In this document: positions 46,771 to 52,366 of the stretch, one piece after another
Numbering within the stretch: the first letter of the stretch is position 1
How the letters are laid out: the number at the start of each line of letters is the position of its first letter
Assembly (NCBI GenBank): GCA_913054475.1
Contig: CAJXJF010000004.1
Span: 1 to 52,366, forward strand
DNA length: 52,366 bases
Reading direction: 5' to 3'
Source: an uncultured Nitratifractor sp.
GTDB lineage: Bacteria > Campylobacterota > Campylobacteria > Campylobacterales > Sulfurovaceae
The notes under the pieces: generated by a model
What the model saw: only the letters and a program-made list of their open reading frames with translations
The model's database searches: none
What the model was told of the DNA's origin: nothing
Position numbers and translations under genes: made by a program

Positions 46771-47658
46771 CTAAGATTTGATATCATCCCAATCGCTTTG
46801 AAAGGAGCAATCGGCCTCCTTTTTTTGCCTTGCCAGTGGGTGTGCCGACATATATTCGCTCATCTTCTTGCGGTTTCCAAGTTTCGTATATATCTGCGTC
46901 GTAGCCATATTGCTGTGCCCCAGAAGTTCGCTTACATCCGAAATCCTCGCACCATTGTCCAGCAGATGGGTGGCGTAGGAGTGCCTCAACTGGTGCGGAG
47001 TGACCTTGACTCCTCTGCTGCCGAAGAGTTTCGAGACACGATACCTCAACTGTGCACTGTTCATGGGTACGCCACCCTTTTCGAAAAGATATCTGCGGGG
47101 CCTGTACGCACGGATATAGCTCTCGAGTATCGTATGGAGCTCCCCAGGTACGGGCAGCTGTCTCGTTTTACCGCCTTTGCCTGTAACGGTAATCCATCGG
47201 GGGGTGATATTCTCCAGTTTCAAAGAGGCCAGTTCTCCTATACGCAGACCCAGACCGTAGAGAAGGGCCACTATCGCCCTTTGCATCGTATCTCCGTTTC
47301 GGAGGGCCTCGAAAATGTATCTCGACTCCACCGGTTTGGGCAGAGTCTTCGCCACTCTTACGGAATCGTCTCCTTCGAGCAGACTCTTTTTGCCGTAGAT
47401 ATCGTTCATCCACTTCACGAAGGACCTCAGCGCACTCAGCTTTTTGCTGACGGTTCTTTTGGAAAGAGAAGCCATATCCACCCTCATGGCCACGATATCT
47501 ATATGGAGAGTAGCCTGGGCATCTTCGTATATCGTGGAGAGTGAGAGCATCTTTTCGAGGGCTTCGCGATAGGTCTCTATCGTCTTTTCGCTATAGCCTC
47601 TGATACTATAGAGATAGTCCAGATACTCATCCACTCTCTCTTCGACGAACTTTTTCAA
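46771..47658 (-). CDS. xerH: Tyrosine recombinase XerH
   Basis: 295 residues. Resolves chromosome dimers at dif as a single recombinase in Campylobacterota. The N-terminal SAM-like core-binding domain spans about 1-95. Catalytic residues are all visible: Arg139, Lys161, His222-x-x-Arg225, His248 and Tyr257. It follows miaB by 5 bp. No dif site was recognised near it. Confidence 0.9.
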   Translation of the reverse strand: MKKFVEERVDEYLDYLYSIRGYSEKTIETYREALEKMLSLSTIYEDAQATLHIDIVAMRVDMASLSKRTVSKKLSALRSFVKWMNDIYGKKSLLEGDDSVRVAKTLPKPVESRYIFEALRNGDTMQRAIVALLYGLGLRIGELASLKLENITPRWITVTGKGGKTRQLPVPGELHTILESYIRAYRPRRYLFEKGGVPMNSAQLRYRVSKLFGSRGVKVTPHQLRHSYATHLLDNGARISDVSELLGHSNMATTQIYTKLGNRKKMSEYMSAHPLARQKKEADCSFQSDWDDIKS

Positions 47659-47663
47659 TCTCT

Positions 47664-48965
47664 CTACACAATCCTGCCCAAAAGTGTCGTGAGCGTAGCC
47701 CTCTCTATCTCGACATCACGAAGAGTCCCGAGGAGCTCTTCGCTCCCCTCCACGAGCACCAGTTTGCCGTCCGCCGTTCTGCCGGCGGCTTTGCCGCCAC
47801 TTCTGAGCTCTTCGAAATAGACCTCTTCCACCGCCCCTGCACGAGACTTCATCAGCTCTTCCTGAATCTCTCTGTGTCTGGCCTGAAGTCTGCTCAGGCG
47901 CGCGGATGCTGTCTGCGAATCGACCTGCTCTTCATATTGCGCCGCGGCCGTATGGGGACGGGGAGAGTATTTGAAAGAGAAGAGCTGATCGAAGCGTACC
48001 CTCTCGAGCACATCCATAGTCTCTTCGAAATCCTCTTCGCTCTCTCCCGGAAAGCCCACTATGATATCGGTCGATATGGAGACACCGGGCACCATTTTTC
48101 TAATCTTTTCGCATCTGTCGAGAAACCACTCCTTGGAGTAGCCGCGCTTCATCCTTTTGAGTATCCTGCTCGAACCGCTCTGCAGAGGGACATGTATCTG
48201 GGGAGCTATCTTCGGATTTTTGGCGAACTCTTCGAGAAATTCGTCATCCATATGCAGAGGATGCGGAGATGTGAACCTTATTCTGTAGAGTCCCTCCACC
48301 TTTGAAACCTCTCTGAGAAGCTCGGTGAAGTTTTTCGCTCCGCTCACACCGGAACTGAATCTTCTGCCGTAGTTGTTGACATTCTGCCCCAGAAGAGTGA
48401 CCTCTTTGGCTCCCGAGGCCACCGCCCTCCTCACCTCCGCCACGATTATCTCCGAAGGTATGGAGAGCTCCTCTCCTCTCGTTACGGGTACGATACAGAA
48501 GGTACACCGCTTGTCACAGCCTATCGATATATTTATCAGCGCCTTGTAGGGATTGCTTCTGTATTCGCTGAAGTCATACAGTGTCTCATCGTGGTCGGTA
48601 GCTATCTCGACCGCATGTCTTCTGTTTACGACACTGCTTATTTTGGAGACATTGCGGGCCCCAAGTACGAAATCGACCGCGGGAGCTCTTTTGATTATCT
48701 CCTCTCCAAGATGGCTTGCCGTACAGCCCGTCACCCCTATTCTGGCACCCTCTTTTCTCTTTTTCTGGAAGACCCCGATTTCGGAAAAGAGCTTGGCTAC
48801 GGGCTTCTCTCTCACCGAACAGGTATTTATGATGATCAAATCCGCCTCTTCCAGACTTTCGGTAAGCTCGTAGCTCTCCCTTTCTCTCAACTCGGCTACG
48901 ATATGCTCGCTGTCACGCACATTCATTGCGCAACCGAGCGTCTCTATATAAAGCTTCTTTCTCAC
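47664..48965 (-). CDS. miaB: tRNA-2-methylthio-N6-dimethylallyladenosine synthase
   Basis: 433 residues. Radical-SAM methylthiotransferase for adenosine-37 of tRNAs. The N-terminal MTTase cluster uses Cys12, Cys49 and Cys81; the radical-SAM triad is Cys150, Cys154 and Cys157 in GCDKRCTFC; a TRAM domain closes the protein. Its start overlaps the stop of the HP0268-like gene by 4 bp, and xerH follows 5 bp later. Confidence 0.95.
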   Translation of the reverse strand: MRKKLYIETLGCAMNVRDSEHIVAELRERESYELTESLEEADLIIINTCSVREKPVAKLFSEIGVFQKKRKEGARIGVTGCTASHLGEEIIKRAPAVDFVLGARNVSKISSVVNRRHAVEIATDHDETLYDFSEYRSNPYKALINISIGCDKRCTFCIVPVTRGEELSIPSEIIVAEVRRAVASGAKEVTLLGQNVNNYGRRFSSGVSGAKNFTELLREVSKVEGLYRIRFTSPHPLHMDDEFLEEFAKNPKIAPQIHVPLQSGSSRILKRMKRGYSKEWFLDRCEKIRKMVPGVSISTDIIVGFPGESEEDFEETMDVLERVRFDQLFSFKYSPRPHTAAAQYEEQVDSQTASARLSRLQARHREIQEELMKSRAGAVEEVYFEELRSGGKAAGRTADGKLVLVEGSEELLGTLRDVEIERATLTTLLGRIV

Positions 48966-49201
48966 TGGACTATATGTACCTCGTAGATATATTCATCTTC
49001 GTTCAGGCCGTATTTGACCTCTCTCATATAGACATTGTAACCCTTCTCTTCGAAATACTCCATAAGAGATTTGAGCTCTTTGTGTGAATTGTCCTTGTCG
49101 AAGTAGAAGATGGATTTTTTCCGCAGCATCTCTTCTATCTTCTCCAACTCCACACTCTTGGGTTTCGCTTTCAGCGTCGTTCTCGCCAGTTTGAGTTTCA
49201 T
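48962..49201 (-). CDS. HP0268-like small nuclease-fold protein
   Basis: 79 residues. The N-terminus [20 protein letters not shown] and the central [20 protein letters not shown] resemble Helicobacter pylori HP0268, reported to have a Smr-like fold and nuclease activity, and whose gene likewise precedes miaB. The exact role here is unknown. The 4-bp overlap with miaB implies coupled translation and perhaps a link to tRNA or mRNA handling. Confidence 0.8.
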   Translation of the reverse strand: MKLKLARTTLKAKPKSVELEKIEEMLRKKSIFYFDKDNSHKELKSLMEYFEEKGYNVYMREVKYGLNEDEYIYEVHIVQ

Positions 49202-49394
49202 TTAATCGTTCCTTCGCCCCTCTCGGGCATGATTGTAAATATATATTAGCGCTAATTATACTTAATTTACCGTAAAGCTACAATAAGATAGAATCTATAT
49301 CTTCAAAAAGAACGCAAATCCTGCACAGATTGTAACTTGAGCTGTAATAGATGAGAGCTGATGTTGTGTTACGGAAAACAAAGGAATATCGAAA
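49202..49394. promoter_or_regulatory. Divergent promoter region with a 12-bp palindrome
   Basis: Between the HP0268-like gene and nusA. ATTAGCGCTAAT at 49245-49256 is a perfect palindrome in AT-rich DNA. TACAAT at 49279-49284 may be the nusA -10. The region could hold operators for both genes. Confidence 0.4.
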
Positions 49395-50531
49395 ATGGAA
49401 AAGATACTCAATATCATAGAAGCTATGGCGCATGAAAAGGGGATATCGGAAGAGAATGCCCTGCAAGCCTTCAAGGAGGCTCTGATAAATACCGCCAAAA
49501 GACTCGGAGGCGAGGATGCACACTTCGAGGTGACGATAGATAGGGAGAATCAGAGCTACCAGATATATAGGGTAGTCACCGTGGTATCGGACACGGACCC
49601 CCGAGCCGAAGAGGAGCCCGAAAACTACATCAGTGTCGAAGAGGCGAAAAGTTACGACGAGGATATAGAGGAGGGCGATCAGATACGCACGGAGTTTCAT
49701 CTCGAAGATTTCGGACGAACCGCCGCATCCAATCTCTTCAGAGAGCTCGAATACCATATACAAAGACGCATAGAGCAGGACCTCTTCGAAAAGTACAGGG
49801 CCAAAGTAGGGACTGTAGTCATAGGTACCGTCAGTCGCGTGGACGACAATGAAAACACCTATGTCGAGATAGGTGAGATAAAGGGTATTCTGAGCCAGAG
49901 AAACAGAATCAAGGGGGAGAGTTTCAAGACAGGGGATACGATAAAGGCTCTACTGAGATTCGTATCCATCGACCCCAAATACGGAATGCATCTCGAGCTT
50001 ACGAGAACGGCACCCAAATTTCTCGAAGAGCTTATGAAGAGAGAGGTACTGGAGATTCAGGACGGTACGGTGGAGATCGTGGCCTCCTCCAGAATACCAG
50101 GAGAGAGAGCCAAGGTGGCGCTAAAGACCGATAGAGCCGATGTGGACCCTATAGGCGCGGCGGTCGGCCAGAGAGGCGTGAGGATAAACGCTGTAAGCGC
50201 CGAGCTCTGCGGAGAGAATATAGACTGTATCGAATATTCGCCGATTCCCGAAATCTTCATCACCAGAGCCCTCTCCCCGGCCATCATCCGGAATGTGAAG
50301 ATAGAGAACAAAAATACCAGCCAGCAGAAGGCGATAGTCGATATCACTTCGGACCAGAAGGCTAAAGCCATAGGCAAGAGCGGCATCAATATAAGGTTGG
50401 CCTCTATGCTGAGCAAATATCAGATAGAGCTCAACGAGGTGGAGGGTATAACGGAGCGATCACCATCCGACAGCGGCAAAGAGCCACAGAAGAGTAACGA
50501 CATATCCGCACTCGAAAACCTTTTCAAATGA
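49395..50531 (+). CDS. nusA: Transcription elongation/termination factor NusA
   Basis: 378 residues, the shorter epsilonproteobacterial form without the C-terminal acidic repeats. It binds RNA polymerase and nascent RNA at pauses, terminators and antitermination complexes. The N-terminal domain spans about 1-130, an S1 domain about 130-205 (VGTVVIGTVSRVDDN), then two KH domains with DPIGAAVGQRGVRI and KAIGKSGINIRLA. AAAGGA precedes the ATG. Confidence 0.94.
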   Translation: MEKILNIIEAMAHEKGISEENALQAFKEALINTAKRLGGEDAHFEVTIDRENQSYQIYRVVTVVSDTDPRAEEEPENYISVEEAKSYDEDIEEGDQIRTEFHLEDFGRTAASNLFRELEYHIQRRIEQDLFEKYRAKVGTVVIGTVSRVDDNENTYVEIGEIKGILSQRNRIKGESFKTGDTIKALLRFVSIDPKYGMHLELTRTAPKFLEELMKREVLEIQDGTVEIVASSRIPGERAKVALKTDRADVDPIGAAVGQRGVRINAVSAELCGENIDCIEYSPIPEIFITRALSPAIIRNVKIENKNTSQQKAIVDITSDQKAKAIGKSGINIRLASMLSKYQIELNEVEGITERSPSDSGKEPQKSNDISALENLFK

Positions 50532-50541
50532 TCTGCTATGG

Positions 50542-50592
50542 TAAAATCCCTTTCCAAATACAATAACAATGGGGCGCTCCTCTTCGCGTCCC
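50542..50592 (+). promoter_or_regulatory. argF promoter candidate and leader hairpin
   Basis: TAAAAT at 50542-50547 preceded by TGG resembles an extended -10. Downstream, GGGGCGC (50571-50577) pairs with GCGTCCC (50586-50592) with one G-T and an 8-nt loop; this hairpin ends just before GAAGGAG, the argF ribosome site, so it could affect translation. Confidence 0.45.
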
Positions 50593-50605
50593 GAAGGAGA
50601 GTCCC

Positions 50606-51547
50606 GTGAGGCACTTTTTGACATTGAGCGATTTCGACAGAGACGAGCTGCGGGAGATGATAGACCTCGCTATCGAGATAAAGGCCCAGCTCAAAAGCGG
50701 CAGACTCGTTCCCTATATGCAGAACAAGACTCTGGCGATGATATTCGAAAAGAGCTCCACACGCACCCGTGTGAGTTTTGAAACCGGTATATATCAGCTT
50801 GGCGGTACGGGGCTCTTTCTCTCCTCCCGCGACATCCAACTGGGACGAGGAGAGCCTATGAAGGATACGGCGAGAGTGGTAAGCCGTATGGTGGATATGG
50901 TGATGATAAGGACCTTCGAACAGTCCAAACTCGAAGAGTTCGCCCACTACTCCAGAGTTCCCGTCATCAACGGTTTGACAGACAGCTACCACCCTGTACA
51001 GCTCATGACCGACTATATGACCATGCTGGAGTATGGCAAAGAGAATCCGACGGTGGCATATGTCGGAGACGGCAACAATATGGCCCACTCATGGCTCTAT
51101 CTCGCGGCCATCATGGGATTCGAGCTCAGAGTCGCCACTCCCCGAGGCTACGAGTGCGACCCCGATATCACGGCGAAGGCTATGGAGCTTGCCCGGAAAT
51201 ATGGAGGAGAGCTGATTTTCGGCAACGACCCGAGAGAGGCGGTGGAGGGCTGCGATGTCGTCACCACCGACACTTGGGTATCGATGGGTCAGGAGGAGGA
51301 GAAGGAGAAGCGTATCGCGGATTTCCAAGGTTTCATGGTCGATAGCGAGCTCTTCTCTCTGGCGAAGGATGACGCGATATTTCTACACTGCCTGCCGGCA
51401 TATAGAGGCTACGAGGTGAGCGAAGAGATATTCGAGCGCTTCGCCGATGTGATTTTCACCGAGGCGGAAAACAGGCTGCATGCCCAGAAGGGGATAATGG
51501 TATGGCTCGACAGAGAGGCACTCGCAAGCCAGGGAGAGAGCGAATGA
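50606..51547 (+). CDS. argF: Ornithine carbamoyltransferase
   Basis: 313 residues. Makes citrulline from ornithine and carbamoyl phosphate in arginine synthesis. STRTR (51-55) binds carbamoyl phosphate and HCLP (261-264) completes the active site. The start is GTG with GAAGGAG 7 nt upstream. Its stop overlaps the hemN ATG (ATGA). Confidence 0.96.
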   Translation: MRHFLTLSDFDRDELREMIDLAIEIKAQLKSGRLVPYMQNKTLAMIFEKSSTRTRVSFETGIYQLGGTGLFLSSRDIQLGRGEPMKDTARVVSRMVDMVMIRTFEQSKLEEFAHYSRVPVINGLTDSYHPVQLMTDYMTMLEYGKENPTVAYVGDGNNMAHSWLYLAAIMGFELRVATPRGYECDPDITAKAMELARKYGGELIFGNDPREAVEGCDVVTTDTWVSMGQEEEKEKRIADFQGFMVDSELFSLAKDDAIFLHCLPAYRGYEVSEEIFERFADVIFTEAENRLHAQKGIMVWLDREALASQGESE

Positions 51548-52366
51548 GAAGAGATATCTCCATAGATTTGGAAAAATTCAGCCGTTACAGCCGTCCGGGA
51601 CCGAGATATACCAGCTATCCCACCGCACTCGAGTTCGGTGAAGATTTCGCTTACGAAAGCTATCTGAACTATCTCGAGAGTGGAAAGGGGCCTTTGAGTA
51701 TCTATATCCATCTTCCGTTTTGCAGGAGTGCCTGCTACTTTTGCGGATGCAATGTCGTATTCACCTCCAAAAAGGAGAAGTTGAGTGAATATATCGAATA
51801 CCTCGAAAGAGAGATAGAGCTTCTCTCCCGACATATCGATACCGGCAGAGAGGTGATACAGTTTCATTTCGGGGGCGGTACCCCCACCTACTACCAGGCC
51901 TTCGAACTCGACAGGATAATGAAAAGTCTGAGGAAGCACTTCCCCAACTGGAGCGAGGATGCGGAGGTGAGCGTAGAGATAGACCCGCGATTCTTCAACG
52001 AAGAGCAGATGAAGGTCTTCAGAGAGCACGGCTTCAACCGCATTAGTTTCGGCGTACAGGATTTCGACGAGAAGGTGCAGAGAGAGATTCACAGGATACA
52101 GCCGTACGATATCACGAAAAAGGCCGTGGATATGGCCAGAAACTACGGTATAGAGTCGATAAATACCGACCTCATCTACGGGCTTCCATATCAGAGTCTG
52201 AAGAGTTTCGAAAAAACTCTCAAATTAGCACGCTCTCTCGACCCAGACAGACTCGCAGTCTTCAACTATGCACATGTCCCGTGGATCAAGAAGACTATGC
52301 GCAAATTCGACGAAACCACGATACCCTCTCCAGAAGTCAAACTCTCCATCCTCAAATATACTATCG
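51544..52366 (+). CDS. hemN: Oxygen-independent coproporphyrinogen III dehydrogenase, 3' end missing
   Basis: First 274 residues only; the right window edge cuts the gene. HemN converts coproporphyrinogen III to protoporphyrinogen IX anaerobically by radical-SAM chemistry. The cluster motif [11 protein letters not shown] has Cys60, Cys64 and Cys67, followed by [10 protein letters not shown] and the SFGVQDFD segment. The N-terminal [15 protein letters not shown] is typical of true HemN rather than HemW. Translation is coupled to argF. Confidence 0.93.
   Translation, partial: MRRDISIDLEKFSRYSRPGPRYTSYPTALEFGEDFAYESYLNYLESGKGPLSIYIHLPFCRSACYFCGCNVVFTSKKEKLSEYIEYLEREIELLSRHIDTGREVIQFHFGGGTPTYYQAFELDRIMKSLRKHFPNWSEDAEVSVEIDPRFFNEEQMKVFREHGFNRISFGVQDFDEKVQREIHRIQPYDITKKAVDMARNYGIESINTDLIYGLPYQSLKSFEKTLKLARSLDPDRLAVFNYAHVPWIKKTMRKFDETTIPSPEVKLSILKYTI

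Overview
The window looks like a chromosomal segment of a Campylobacterota (Epsilonproteobacteria) bacterium. The lineage markers are an HP0268-type small protein fused translationally to miaB, the pyruvate:ferredoxin oxidoreductase gene order gamma-delta-alpha-beta, a XerH-type recombinase, a short ComEC without a metallo-beta-lactamase domain, and a two-part replication origin built from TTCAC-core DnaA boxes on both sides of dnaA. The coding DNA is mid-GC yet strongly prefers AGA/AGG for Arg and ATA for Ile, and the proteins are rich in Glu, Lys and Arg. That is a codon signature associated with thermophiles, so a thermophilic autotrophic member is plausible. No genus is assigned. No rRNA, tRNA or CRISPR array was seen.

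Layout. 1-1312: an AT-rich, truncated HD-phosphohydrolase gene and a decayed ISAs1 transposase, probably the edge of a foreign island, then a clear promoter. 1358-10904: plus-strand housekeeping run (DEAD-box helicase, leuS, lptE, folC, ispG, dnaB, comEC), much of it overlapping or tightly spaced. 11143-14673: porGDAB and a small membrane protein. 14748-17736: minus-strand rpmB, a deacetylase/formyltransferase pair, and a two-gene unit ending in a rho-independent terminator. 17976-24427: ruvC facing away from dnaA, the bipartite oriC, dnaN, pyrG and recJ; gyrB is not beside dnaN.

24428-25231 is an insertion-sequence graveyard with IS630-like and IS256-like fragments. 25232-29105 (minus): dtd, purT and a seven-LysM NlpC/P60 peptidoglycan hydrolase. 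29269-32229 (minus): alpha-operon rpmJ-rpsM-rpsK-rpsD-rpoA-rplQ. 32509-38524: serS coupled to a secreted glycosidase-like protein, then an outer-membrane barrel and an Ig-like lipoprotein, a lower-GC surface-protein region. 38677-46769: aldehyde dehydrogenase, DUF523, a small protein, Bcp, YraN, a Cys-type formate dehydrogenase, an aminotransferase, and a TM protein/DUF4139 pair behind a striking 13-bp inverted repeat. 46771-49201 (minus): HP0268 homologue, miaB, xerH. 49395-52366: nusA, argF and a truncated hemN.

The most informative non-coding element is the dnaA-dnaN interval. It carries DnaA boxes, a GC-rich spacer, DnaA-trio-like triplets and an AT-rich stretch in the order expected for bacterial origin unwinding.
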